Part shown: piece after piece, positions 45,589-53,800 of the stretch
Position numbering within the stretch: position 1 is the stretch's first letter
Layout: each line of letters starts with the position of its first letter
From: Mycobacterium sp. E183
GTDB taxonomy: Bacteria; Actinomycetota; Actinomycetes; Mycobacteriales; Mycobacteriaceae
Length of the DNA: 64,000 nt
Assembly: GCF_001667735.1 (NCBI RefSeq)
Contig: NZ_LZJN01000156.1
Coordinates: 47,846 to 111,845 of the forward strand
Direction: 5' to 3'
Notes under the pieces: model-generated
What the model saw: only the letters and a program-made list of their open reading frames with translations
Told to the model about the DNA's origin: nothing
Databases searched by the model: none
Position numbers and translations under genes: made by a program

Positions 45589-46323
45589 TCAGCTGGCCGC
45601 GGGGTTGCTGGGCACCACGCTGTGCACCGGCTGATCCGGGTTCATCGCGATGCCGAGCACCTCCGCGGTGCCGACGATGACCCCGACCATGATCGTCGTC
45701 AGGTGCGCGACGAACTGGTCGCGCGGCATGCGCCGCGCGCTTTGCGGGTCGGGGCCCAGCCACCATTCGGTGGCCGAGGCGGCCGAGCCGAAGGCCGCGT
45801 GCGCGGCCAGCTCGAACGCCGCATGGTCGAGTTCCATTTCGCGCAGCTCGTTGTCGAAGAGATCCGCCATCGCCAGCGTGATGCCGCGGCCCTCGTTGAG
45901 GGTCTGCGGGCTGGCGGCCGAGCGGCCCTGGATGAAGACCCGCAGCACGTTGGGGTGCAGATCGACGAGGTTGACGTACTCGTCGACCGCGCGCCGGATC
46001 ACCTCACGCGCCGAGTCGGTTTTCAGGTCGATGGCCGGGAAGATCGCCGCCCAGAGCATGTCGCGCAGCCGTTCCCCGATGGCCTGGAACAGGTCGGACT
46101 TGTCGTGGAAATGACGGTAGATCTTCGGCTTGGCCGTGCCGGCCTCCTCGGCGATCTCCCGCACGCTCAGCTCGGGGCCCAGGCGGTCGATGGCGCGAAA
46201 GGCCGCATCCACGATCTCGCCGCGCACCTTCTTGCGGTGTTCGCGCCAACGCTCGCTGCGCGCGTCGACCTTCGCCCCGGGCGGCTTGACGCTGGGGTGG
46301 GGTGGTCGGGAGGGTCGAGGCAT
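45589..46323 (-). CDS. TetR-family regulator, Rv3050c-like
   Basis: The protein has about 244 residues from ATG 46323 (MPRPSRPPH); GTG 46329 or ATG 46344 upstream are equally possible. HTH: EIVDAAFRAIDRLGPELSVREIAEEAGTAKPKIYRHFHDKSDLF. The Pro-rich N-terminal extension is unusual for TetR proteins. Position next to the monooxygenase suggests it controls that gene. Confidence 0.83.
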   Translation of the reverse strand: MPRPSRPPHPSVKPPGAKVDARSERWREHRKKVRGEIVDAAFRAIDRLGPELSVREIAEEAGTAKPKIYRHFHDKSDLFQAIGERLRDMLWAAIFPAIDLKTDSAREVIRRAVDEYVNLVDLHPNVLRVFIQGRSAASPQTLNEGRGITLAMADLFDNELREMELDHAAFELAAHAAFGSAASATEWWLGPDPQSARRMPRDQFVAHLTTIMVGVIVGTAEVLGIAMNPDQPVHSVVPSNPAAS

Positions 46324-46411
46324 TCTCACCACGTCATGCACCATACCCCCCGGGCCGGCCGTCGAGCCCCTGACCTGGGCAGACCAGGCGGCCGGAGCCC
46401 CGACCCGGCGG

Positions 46412-48577
46412 TCAGAGCATGCAGGACACGCAGCCCTCGACCTCGGTTCCCTCCAAGGCCATCTGCCGCAGCCGGATGTAGTAGAGCGTCTTGATTCCCT
46501 TGCGCCAGGCGTAGATCTGCGCCTTGTTCACGTCGCGGGTGGTGGCGGTGTCCTTGAAGAACAGCGTCAGGCTCAGCCCCTGGTCGACGTGCTGGGTGGC
46601 GGCGGCGTAGGTGTCGATGACCTTCTCGTAGCCGATCTCGTAGGCGTCCTGGAAGTACTCCAGGTTGTCGTTGGTCATGTAGGGCGCCGGGTAATAGACG
46701 CGGCCGATCTTGCCTTCCTTGCGGATCTCCACCTTGCTGGCGATCGGGTGGATCGAGCTGGTCGAGTGGTTGATGTAGGAGATCGACCCTGTCGGCGGGA
46801 CGGCCTGCAGGTTCTGGTTGTAGATGCCGTGCGCCTGCACCGACTCCTTCAGCCGCTTCCAGTCGTCCTGGGTGGGGATGCGAATGTCCGCGTCGGCGAA
46901 CAGCTGACGCACCTTGTCGGTCTGCGGCTCCCACACCTGCTCGGTGTACTTGTCGAAGAACTCGCCCGAGGCGTACTTCGACCGCTCGAAACCGCCGAAC
47001 GCCGTGCCCCGTTCGATGGCGATGCGGTTCGACGCCCGCAGCGCGTGGTAGAGCACCGTGTAGAAGTAGATGTTGGTGAAGTCGATGCCTTCCTCGGAGC
47101 CGTAGAAGATCCGCTCCCGGGCGAGGTAGCCGTGCAGGTTCATCTGCCCCAGCCCGATCGCGTGAGACTCGTTGTTGCCCTGCTCGATCGACGGCACCGA
47201 CGTGATGTGCGTCTGGTCGCTCACCGCGGTCAGCGCTCGGATCGCCACCTCGATCGTCTGCGCGAAGTCCGGCGAATCCATCGCCTTGGCGATGTTCAGC
47301 GAGCCGAGGTTGCACGAAATGTCTTTGCCCACCTTGGAATACGACAGATCGTCGTTGAACTCAGACGGCGTGGACACCTGCAGGATCTCCGAGCACAGGT
47401 TCGAGTGGGTGATCTTGCCCTCGATCGGGTTGGCCCGGTTCACCGTGTCCTCGAACATGATGTAGGGGTAACCGGACTCGAACTGCAGCTCGGCCAGCGT
47501 CTGGAAGAATTCCCGCGCCTTGATCTTCGTCTTGCGGATGCGCGCGTCGTCGACCATCTCGTAGTACTTCTCGGTCACCGAGATGTCGGCAAACGGCACG
47601 CCGTAGACCCGCTCGACGTCGTACGGCGAGAACAGGTACATGTCCTCGTTCTTCTTGGCCAGCTCGAAGGTGATGTCGGGGATCACCACGCCGAGGCTGA
47701 GCGTCTTGATCCGGATCTTCTCGTCGGCGTTCTCCCGCTTGGTGTCCAGGAAACGGTAGATGTCGGGGTGATGCGCATGCAGGTACACCGCGCCGGCGCC
47801 CTGGCGCGCACCCAGCTGATTGGCGTAGGAGAACGAGTCCTCGAGCAACTTCATGATCGGGATGACGCCCGAGGACTGGTTCTCGATGTTCTTGATCGGC
47901 GCGCCGTGCTCGCGAATGTTGGTCAGCAGCAACGCAACCCCGCCGCCACGCTTGGACAGCTGCAGCGCGGAGTTGATCGATCGCCCGATCGACTCCATGT
48001 TGTCCTCGATGCGCAGCAGAAAGCAGCTCACCGGCTCGCCGCGCTGCTTCTTGCCCGAGTTCAAAAACGTCGGGGTGGCCGGCTGAAACCGGCCGTCGAT
48101 GATCTCGTCCACCAGCTTCTCGGCCAGGGCCGTGTCACCGGCCGCAAGGGTGAGCGAGACCATGACGACGCGGTCCTCGAAGCGCTCCAGGTAGCGCTTC
48201 CCGTCGAACGTCTTCAGCGTGTAGGAGGTGTAGTACTTGAACGCGCCCAGGAACGTCGGGAAGCGGAACTTCTTGGCGTAGGCGCGGTCCAGCAGCGACT
48301 TGACGAAGTTGCGCGAGTACTGGTCGAGAACCTCACGCTCGTAATAGTTCTCGCGGATCAGGTAGTCGATCTTCTCGTCCTGATTGTGGAAGAAGACGGT
48401 GTTCTGGTTGACGTGCTGCAAGAAGTACTCGCGCGCGGCCAACACGTCCTTGTCGAACTGAATCTTGCCGTCCGCGTCGTACAGATTCAGCATCGCGTTC
48501 AGCGCGTGGTAGTCCGTCTCACCGGGCAACGCGTGCGCGCCGGACGTTACAGGCTCTGCAGTGACGGTTGGTGGCAC
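46412..48577 (-). CDS. nrdE: class Ib ribonucleotide reductase alpha subunit
   Basis: The 721-residue catalytic subunit starts at GTG 48577 with GGAAGGAA upstream. Active-site features: [22 protein letters not shown], the radical-site region [15 protein letters not shown], and [18 protein letters not shown]. The C-terminal CVSC pair receives electrons from NrdH. The gene overlaps nrdI by 31 bp and forms the operon nrdH-nrdI-nrdE. Confidence 0.95.
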   Translation of the reverse strand: MPPTVTAEPVTSGAHALPGETDYHALNAMLNLYDADGKIQFDKDVLAAREYFLQHVNQNTVFFHNQDEKIDYLIRENYYEREVLDQYSRNFVKSLLDRAYAKKFRFPTFLGAFKYYTSYTLKTFDGKRYLERFEDRVVMVSLTLAAGDTALAEKLVDEIIDGRFQPATPTFLNSGKKQRGEPVSCFLLRIEDNMESIGRSINSALQLSKRGGGVALLLTNIREHGAPIKNIENQSSGVIPIMKLLEDSFSYANQLGARQGAGAVYLHAHHPDIYRFLDTKRENADEKIRIKTLSLGVVIPDITFELAKKNEDMYLFSPYDVERVYGVPFADISVTEKYYEMVDDARIRKTKIKAREFFQTLAELQFESGYPYIMFEDTVNRANPIEGKITHSNLCSEILQVSTPSEFNDDLSYSKVGKDISCNLGSLNIAKAMDSPDFAQTIEVAIRALTAVSDQTHITSVPSIEQGNNESHAIGLGQMNLHGYLARERIFYGSEEGIDFTNIYFYTVLYHALRASNRIAIERGTAFGGFERSKYASGEFFDKYTEQVWEPQTDKVRQLFADADIRIPTQDDWKRLKESVQAHGIYNQNLQAVPPTGSISYINHSTSSIHPIASKVEIRKEGKIGRVYYPAPYMTNDNLEYFQDAYEIGYEKVIDTYAAATQHVDQGLSLTLFFKDTATTRDVNKAQIYAWRKGIKTLYYIRLRQMALEGTEVEGCVSCML

Positions 48578-49050
48578 GTCTGTTCCTTCCAGAATTCTTC
48601 CAAGCCCGCGCGGACGGCTTCCACGTCGTCCGGGGTTCCCATCAGTTCGAAGCGGTAGAGGTACGGAACGCCGCATTTGCGGGAGATCACGTTGCCCGCA
48701 TAGGCGAATTCGGCACCGAAGTTGTTGTTGCCCGCGGCGATGACACCGCGGATCAACGACCGGTTCTGCTCGTTGTTCAGGAATGCGATGACCTGCTTGG
48801 GGACATAGCCACCGGCATTGAGGTCCGGGGTGGCCCGGCCGCCGCCGTAGGTGGGCAGGATCAGCACGTACGGCTCGTCGACCTCGATGCGCCCATGCAG
48901 CGGTATCCGTGTGGCGGGAACACCCAGCTTCTCCACGAAGCGATGGGTGTTCTCCGACACCGAGGAGAAATAGACCAGTGGCGATCGCAAGCGCGGCGCA
49001 GCCGGGCGAAGCGGGTCGCCACTCATCCAGCCTGGGTTGCGCGAGTGCAC
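48547..49050 (-). CDS. nrdI: NrdI flavodoxin-like protein
   Basis: The 167-residue FMN protein supplies oxidant for assembling the dimanganese-tyrosyl cofactor of NrdF. Motifs: [19 protein letters not shown] (FMN phosphate loop), LPTYGGGR and [22 protein letters not shown] 49050 is chosen because a perfect AGGAGG lies 5 nt before it; this gives a slightly longer N terminus than ATG 49026. Confidence 0.92.
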   Translation of the reverse strand: MHSRNPGWMSGDPLRPAAPRLRSPLVYFSSVSENTHRFVEKLGVPATRIPLHGRIEVDEPYVLILPTYGGGRATPDLNAGGYVPKQVIAFLNNEQNRSLIRGVIAAGNNNFGAEFAYAGNVISRKCGVPYLYRFELMGTPDDVEAVRAGLEEFWKEQTCHQPSLQSL

Positions 49051-49078
49051 CGCAACCTCCTTCTTACCTAACGTCCGG

Positions 49079-49318
49079 CTAAGCGCTGAGAGCCGATTCC
49101 GCGAGCGCCTTGATGCGGTCCGGCCGGAAGCCCGACCAGTGGTCGTTGCCCGCCACCACCACGGGGGCCTGCAGATAACCCAATGCCATCACGTAGTCAC
49201 GCGCCTCGTTGTCGAGCGTGATGTCGACCTTCTCGTAGCCGACGCCCTGCTTGTCCAGGGCCTTGAACGTGGCGCTGCACTGCACGCATGCCGGCTTGGT
49301 GTACACGGTGATGCTCAT
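49079..49318 (-). CDS. nrdH: NrdH redoxin
   Basis: The 79-residue glutaredoxin-like, thioredoxin-reductase-dependent reductant of NrdE has redox site CVQC ([16 protein letters not shown]) and the family end [18 protein letters not shown] 49318 follows AAAGGAGCGG. First gene of the nrdHIE operon, with paired NrdR-type boxes about 215 bp upstream. Confidence 0.95.
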   Translation of the reverse strand: MSITVYTKPACVQCSATFKALDKQGVGYEKVDITLDNEARDYVMALGYLQAPVVVAGNDHWSGFRPDRIKALAESALSA

Positions 49319-49531
49319 GGAAGCCGCTCCTTTGCGGAAGGTGGGACTTGTAACGGACTGGCAACTACTCGGGTACTGCAACAAACGCTGTCTTTGCTGT
49401 GTTTCAGCGGCCCGTCAAGCCCCCACGTTCCCGTCCTGCGGCCGTCGGGGTCGAATGACCTGTGTGCCGATTTCGGGTGGTGAACCAGGGCCCGGTCGGC
49501 CTGGTGAACCTGGGATCTGCCGGTGCTCGAA

Positions 49532-49579
49532 ACACTACACCTAGTGGCTGACAAGATGTCGAGATACAACATGTTCGGA
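49532..49579. promoter_or_regulatory. paired NrdR-type boxes upstream of nrdHIE
   Basis: Box 1 is ACACTACACCTAGTGG (49532-49547) and nearly repeats nrdF2 box 1. Box 2 is ATACAACATGTTCGGA (49564-49579). Centres are again 32 bp apart and the order relative to the genes is the same. Transcription probably starts just downstream, leaving a 5' UTR near 170 nt. Confidence 0.6.
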
Positions 49580-49757
49580 ATAACAATTCTGAAATTCGCT
49601 GGTCGTAAGGCTTCCGCGGCGGACACGCCCGGCGTGTCGCAGGTCACAATCTTCCTCGAAGCCGCGCATGCGAATCGTTGTATCACCGACCACCGACAAG
49701 CCCCGTCAACGCGCACCGATGCCGCCCCGGGCCAGGCCGTCCGGGCGACCACTAGCA
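49580..49757. other. intergenic stretch with no recognised feature
   Basis: This is part of the 527-bp gap between nrdH and the FMN reductase gene. It is less GC-rich than its surroundings near 49580-49610. I see no coding frame with family resemblance and no tRNA or clear structured RNA here. Confidence 0.5.
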
Positions 49758-49783
49758 AAGCCGCCAGCGAGGGCTGGCGGCTT
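49758..49783 (-). terminator. hairpin terminator after FMN reductase gene
   Basis: AAGCCGCCAGC pairs perfectly with GCTGGCGGCTT over 11 bp around GAGG. It lies about 63 bp past the stop of the minus-strand gene. The A-rich/T-rich ends give a short T-tail on either strand. Confidence 0.65.
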
Positions 49784-49845
49784 CGGCTATCCGATTGCGG
49801 CAACCCTGCTGGTCGCCCGGCGATCGGCTTGTTGACTTCTGCCAA

Positions 49846-50406
49846 TCAGGCGACTTCGGCGGCCAGCTTCCCTAGGGCATCGCGCACGTTGTCCGAGAGC
49901 TCGCCGTGCTCCGCGGGGGCCTTGCCCTCGAGCGTTTTGAACGGCACCGAGAGCTTGATCGACTCGACCACGCGGGCGCCGGCGATGCCGAACGACTTAC
50001 GGGTTTCGTCGTGGGCCCATACGCCGCCGTACTGGCCGAAGGACCCCCCGATGACCGCCAGCGGCTTGCCCTTCAGCGCGCCGTTGCCGAACGGGCGGGA
50101 CAGCCAGTCGATCGCGTTCTTGATGACGGCCGGGATGCTGCCGTTGTATTCCGGCGTGACCACCAGGGCGGCGTCGGCGTCGGCCGCCGCGGTGCGCAGC
50201 GCGGCCACCGGGGCCAGCGGCGGCGCGTCAGTGTTCATCGCGTCGTCGATCTCCTCGTTGTAGAACGGCAGCTCCGCCAGCCCTTCGAATACCGTCACGC
50301 TGACGCCTTCGGGGGCGATGTCGGCCGCGAGTTCGGCGATCTGACGATTGATCGACGCCGTGCGCAGGCTCCCCACTAACGCCAAGACCTTGATGTTGTC
50401 TGCCAC
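49846..50406 (-). CDS. NADPH-dependent FMN reductase, Rv3054c-like
   Basis: The 186-residue flavodoxin-fold protein has VLALVGSLRTASINRQIAEL (FMN phosphate loop), PFYNEEIDD, VVTPEYNGSIPAVIKNAIDWLSRP and GGSFGQYGGVWAH, typical of the NADPH:quinone/azo/chromate reductase group. GTG 50406 with GAAGGGAT upstream agrees with the family length. It is divergent from a TetR gene across a perfect palindrome. Confidence 0.88.
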   Translation of the reverse strand: MADNIKVLALVGSLRTASINRQIAELAADIAPEGVSVTVFEGLAELPFYNEEIDDAMNTDAPPLAPVAALRTAAADADAALVVTPEYNGSIPAVIKNAIDWLSRPFGNGALKGKPLAVIGGSFGQYGGVWAHDETRKSFGIAGARVVESIKLSVPFKTLEGKAPAEHGELSDNVRDALGKLAAEVA

Positions 50407-50450
50407 CGTTCTGTATCCCTTCATTCGTTGGTCTCCATCCTCGCACACAC

Positions 50451-50470
50451 AACCGGACTACAGTCCGGTT
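50451..50470. promoter_or_regulatory. TetR operator, divergent promoter
   Basis: AACCGGACT-AC-AGTCCGGTT is a perfect 20-bp dyad with 9-bp arms, lying between the FMN reductase and the TetR gene. It is the likely operator for both. Confidence 0.75.
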
Positions 50471-50497
50471 CTATTCCCGCCGCGTTAAAGTACAGGG

Positions 50498-51112
50498 ATG
50501 AGCAGTGTCGAGCGGTTGGGCGAACTGCCCGTCTACCAACTCCAGGCAGCCCAGCCGGAGCGGGGCGACGCGGCACGCAACCGCGCCCTCCTGTTGGACG
50601 CGGCCCGCAGGCTGATCGCCGAACGCGGCGCGGACGCGGTCACCATGGACGACGTCGCGGCCGCCGCCGGCGTCGGCAAGGGCACGTTGTTTCGCCGGTT
50701 CGGCAGCCGCGCCGGCCTGATGATGGTGCTGCTCGACGAGGACGAGCGAGCCAGCCAGCAGGCCTTCCTGTTCGGCCCGCCTCCCCTGGGACCCGACGCC
50801 CCACCGATCGACCGACTGGTGGCGTTCGGCCGGGAGCGCATCGGATTCGCGCACGCCCATCGCGAACTGCTGTCGGAGGCCCACCGCGATCCGCAAACTC
50901 GCTACAGCGCGCCCGTCCTCGTGCACCACACCCACATCCGGGTGTTGCTCGAGGCGGCACACTCCACCGGCGACCTCGACGCTCAGACCGATGCCCTGCT
51001 GGCCCTCCTCCACGTGAACTATGTCGAGCACCAGCTCAACGAGCGCGGCCACACCCTGCAGACGTTGGGCGACGCATGGGAAAGCGTGGCGCGCAAGCTT
51101 TGTGGGCGATAG
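50498..51112 (+). CDS. TetR-family regulator, Rv3055-like
   Basis: The 204-residue protein has HTH AARNRALLLDAARRLIAERGADAVTMDDVAAAAGVGKGTLFRRFGSRAGLMMVLLDEDE. Length equals the M. tuberculosis counterpart as I recall it. It likely represses the divergent FMN reductase gene and itself. The next gene, the polymerase, starts 5 bp after its stop, so the polymerase may share this control. Confidence 0.88.
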   Translation: MSSVERLGELPVYQLQAAQPERGDAARNRALLLDAARRLIAERGADAVTMDDVAAAAGVGKGTLFRRFGSRAGLMMVLLDEDERASQQAFLFGPPPLGPDAPPIDRLVAFGRERIGFAHAHRELLSEAHRDPQTRYSAPVLVHHTHIRVLLEAAHSTGDLDAQTDALLALLHVNYVEHQLNERGHTLQTLGDAWESVARKLCGR

Positions 51113-51116
51113 CGGA

Positions 51117-52163
51117 ATGACCGCGCCGCCGGCACCGCTCTGGGTCCTGCACGTCGACCTCGATCAGTTTCTGGCGTCGGTCGAGTTGCGCCGCCATCCC
51201 GAGCTGATCGGGCTGCCGGTCATCGTCGGCGGCAGCGGCGACCCGACCGAACCGCGCAAGGTGGTCACCTGCGCCTCCTATGAGGCCCGGGAATTCGGCG
51301 TCCGCGCCGGCATGCCGTTGCGGACGGCCGCGCGCCGCTGCCCCGAGGCGACGTTCCTGCCGTCGGATGCCGCCGCCTACGACGCGGCCTCCGAACAGGT
51401 GATGGCGTTGCTGCGCGACCTGGGGCACCCGGTCGAGGTGTGGGGTTGGGACGAGGCGTACGTCGGGGTGGCGGGGGCCGACCCGATCGGGGTCGCCGAA
51501 GAGATCCGGACCGTCATCGCGTCGGAAACCGGGCTGTCGTGTTCGGTGGGGATCAGCGACAACAAGCAGCGCGCCAAGGTCGCGACCGGCTTCGCCAAAC
51601 CGGCGGGCATCTTCACGCTCACCGACGCGAACTGGATGACCGTGATGGCGGACCGTCCGGTCGACGCCTTGTGGGGCGTGGGCCCGAAGACGACGAAAAA
51701 GCTTGCGGCGCTGGGGATAACGACGGTCTGGGAGCTCGCACACAGCGATGCCGAGTTGTTGACGTCCGCGTTCGGCCCACGCACCGGACTGTGGCTGCTC
51801 CTGCTAGCCAAGGGTGGCGGTGACGCGCAAGTCAGCGCCGAGCCGTGGGTCCCGCGCTCGCGCAGCCACGTCGTCACCTTCCCGCGCGACCTCACCGACC
51901 GCTCCGAAATGGATTCTGCCGTAAAGCAATTGGCCGAACAGGCGTTGGCGGACGTCCTCGCCTCCGGCCGCATCGTGACCCGGGTCGCGGTCACCGTGCG
52001 AACCGCGACGTTCTACACCCGCACCAAGATCCGCAAGCTGGAAGCACCGACCACCGGTCGCGAGACCATCGTGGCGGCGGCGCTGCGCGTGCTGGACCTA
52101 TTCGAGCTCGACCGCCCGGTTCGGCTGCTCGGGGTGCGCCTCGAACTGGCCATGGGAGACTAG
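51117..52163 (+). CDS. dinP: Y-family DNA polymerase, DinB2 type
   Basis: The 348-residue translesion polymerase has catalytic acids in HVDLDQFLASVEL and WGWDEAYVG, and ASYEAREFGVRAGMPL plus VSCSVGISDNKQRAKVATG-type segments of DinB2. The residue after DLDQF is Leu, the relaxed steric gate that lets M. smegmatis DinB2 insert ribonucleotides. No beta-clamp motif is obvious at the C terminus. No SOS box seen upstream; it follows the TetR gene closely. The 3' end overlaps the convergent SDR gene by 66 bp. Confidence 0.9.
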   Translation: MTAPPAPLWVLHVDLDQFLASVELRRHPELIGLPVIVGGSGDPTEPRKVVTCASYEAREFGVRAGMPLRTAARRCPEATFLPSDAAAYDAASEQVMALLRDLGHPVEVWGWDEAYVGVAGADPIGVAEEIRTVIASETGLSCSVGISDNKQRAKVATGFAKPAGIFTLTDANWMTVMADRPVDALWGVGPKTTKKLAALGITTVWELAHSDAELLTSAFGPRTGLWLLLLAKGGGDAQVSAEPWVPRSRSHVVTFPRDLTDRSEMDSAVKQLAEQALADVLASGRIVTRVAVTVRTATFYTRTKIRKLEAPTTGRETIVAAALRVLDLFELDRPVRLLGVRLELAMGD

Positions 52164-53021
52164 CGGTGCGGGGGCGGGCCGCAGCGCGCGGGTGAACACC
52201 ACATTGACCTGGCGCATGGCCACGCTGTAGGGCCACCAGGCCAGTCGTTTGAACGCGTACAGCGCCCGGATGTCCGGCGACGTATAGATCAGGTAGCGGT
52301 TTTTGGCGACGCCCGCCAAGATCTTCGCGGCCGCCTTCTCCGGCGAGACGGCGTGGCCGCTGAAGCGGTTCACCCAGCGCGCAACCTTGGGGTCTTCGCG
52401 GTCCACGCCGGCGATCTCGACGGTTTGGACCAGCGGGGTGTTGACCGCGCCCGGCACCACGACCGACACGCCGATGCGGTGCCGGGCCAGGTCGAAGCGC
52501 AGCACCTCCGACAGCCCGCGCAGTCCGTATTTGCTTGCGCTGTAAGCGGCATGCCACGGCAGCGCAACCAAACCGGCCGCCGACGACACGTTGACCAGGT
52601 GCCCGCCGTTGCGGGCCGCCACCATCGGCGGGACGAACGTCTCGATGACGTGGATCGGACCCATCAGGTTGATCGCGATCATCTTGCTCCACTGATCGTG
52701 GCTCAGCCGGTCGACGGTGCCCCAGGCGGAGACTCCGGCGATGTTGAGCACGGCGTCCATGCTCGGGTGGTCGCGATGGATGTCGGCGGCGAACGACGCC
52801 ACCGCGTCGTAGTCCGCGATGTCGAGGGCCCGGTGCGCGGGCACTTCCGCGCCCAGGGCGCGCGCGTCGGCCACGGTCTGCTCGAGCCCGTCGCGGTCCC
52901 GGTCGGTCAGATACAGCTCGGCGCCATCCGCGGCCAGCCGCAACGCGGTCGCACGGCCGATGCCGCTGGCCGCGCCGGTGACCAGACACCGTTTGCCTGC
53001 GAAGTACCCCTGCTGCCCCAT
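52098..53021 (-). CDS. SDR-family oxidoreductase, Rv3057c-like
   Basis: The 307-residue classical SDR has LVTGAASGIGRATALRLAADG, LNIAGVSAWGTV, NVSSAAGLVALPWHAAYSASKYGLRGLSEVLR (Ser, Tyr, Lys) and VPGAVNTPLV. The last about 20 residues (VSHGQFEAHPEQPNRAVELE) read through the antisense of the polymerase gene and look like a C-terminal extension. Likely acts on a lipid or steroid-like alcohol; substrate unknown. Confidence 0.87.
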   Translation of the reverse strand: MGQQGYFAGKRCLVTGAASGIGRATALRLAADGAELYLTDRDRDGLEQTVADARALGAEVPAHRALDIADYDAVASFAADIHRDHPSMDAVLNIAGVSAWGTVDRLSHDQWSKMIAINLMGPIHVIETFVPPMVAARNGGHLVNVSSAAGLVALPWHAAYSASKYGLRGLSEVLRFDLARHRIGVSVVVPGAVNTPLVQTVEIAGVDREDPKVARWVNRFSGHAVSPEKAAAKILAGVAKNRYLIYTSPDIRALYAFKRLAWWPYSVAMRQVNVVFTRALRPAPAPLVSHGQFEAHPEQPNRAVELE

Positions 53022-53048
53022 TGCGGTGACGATACCGGCGGTAGCGCC

Positions 53049-53684
53049 CTAGGGACGGCCGCCCCAGAGCGCGTGCAGCCACAAGCGCTCGAGCACGTGC
53101 ACGCGGCGGTCGAGATCGCTGTCGCGGCCGGCCAGGATCGGATCGCCGGTCAGCATCAGCGCGGTGGTACCGGCCAGGGTGCGGATCAGGGTGGGCAGGT
53201 CGTCGCTGATCGGGTGGGCGGTCCCCGCCTTCATCTCGGCCTCCACGATCGCGACGATCTGGCCCAGCACCGCGTCGAACTGCCGATCCATCAGGTTGCG
53301 GATCTCGACGTCGGTGTTGCGCGCCTCGTTGCAGGCGGTCATCACCGGGTCGTTGTGCGCGTAGACGGCCGCCGCGCTGCCGACCATGCGTTTGGCGAAC
53401 TGCTCGGGGGACTCCCCCGGCTCCCGCGGCGCGAAATCCTGGGTGAGTTCTTCGAGTTCCTCGGCGGCCTCGGCCATCAACTGGGCGAGAACGGCGTACT
53501 TGGAATCGAAATAGAAGTAGAAGCCGGACCGCGCCACCCCCGCCCGCACACTGATGCTGCTGACCGACAGCTCAGCGAATGGCTTCTCCTGCAGCAGTTC
53601 CCGCACCGCCTGCAGGATCGCCTGGCGCTGCTTGTCGCCGCGCCGTTGCCCGCCCGGTTCCGGGGTGGCGGGGTGGCTGCTCAT
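53049..53684 (-). CDS. TetR-family regulator, Rv3058c-like
   Basis: The 211-residue EthR-like regulator has HTH ELSVSSISVRAGVARSGFYFYFDSKYAVLAQLM. ATG 53684 (MSSHPATPEPG) chosen. It is divergent from cyp136 and the intergenic DNA holds two copies of TGACAGCCGTCA in opposite orientation, so it probably represses cyp136 and itself in answer to a hydrophobic ligand. Confidence 0.87.
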   Translation of the reverse strand: MSSHPATPEPGGQRRGDKQRQAILQAVRELLQEKPFAELSVSSISVRAGVARSGFYFYFDSKYAVLAQLMAEAAEELEELTQDFAPREPGESPEQFAKRMVGSAAAVYAHNDPVMTACNEARNTDVEIRNLMDRQFDAVLGQIVAIVEAEMKAGTAHPISDDLPTLIRTLAGTTALMLTGDPILAGRDSDLDRRVHVLERLWLHALWGGRP

Positions 53685-53721
53685 TCCCCGACCTTGCACC
53701 ACGCCGGGAAAAAAGCAAACT

Positions 53722-53771
53722 TGACAGCCGTCAAGTTTTTTCCGAAGGTTATTAGACAGTGACGGCTGTCA
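53722..53771. promoter_or_regulatory. two TGACAGCCGTCA operators before cyp136
   Basis: The imperfect palindrome TGACAGCCGTCA lies at 53722-53733 and, inverted, at 53760-53771. Centres are 38 bp apart between the TetR gene and cyp136. Flanks give TTGACAGCCGTCAA and GTGACGGCTGTCAC. Confidence 0.7.
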
Positions 53772-53800
53772 CCTCGGAGGGAACGCGCAAAGGAGCGTCT

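Noticed and set aside
46130..48658. Plus-strand 842-codon frame opposite nrdE
   Set aside because: Antisense shadow with no family motif; nrdE is certain on the other strand.
53759..53800. Earlier cyp136 start
   Set aside because: It would put coding sequence inside the second operator copy, and AGGAG stands before ATG 53801.
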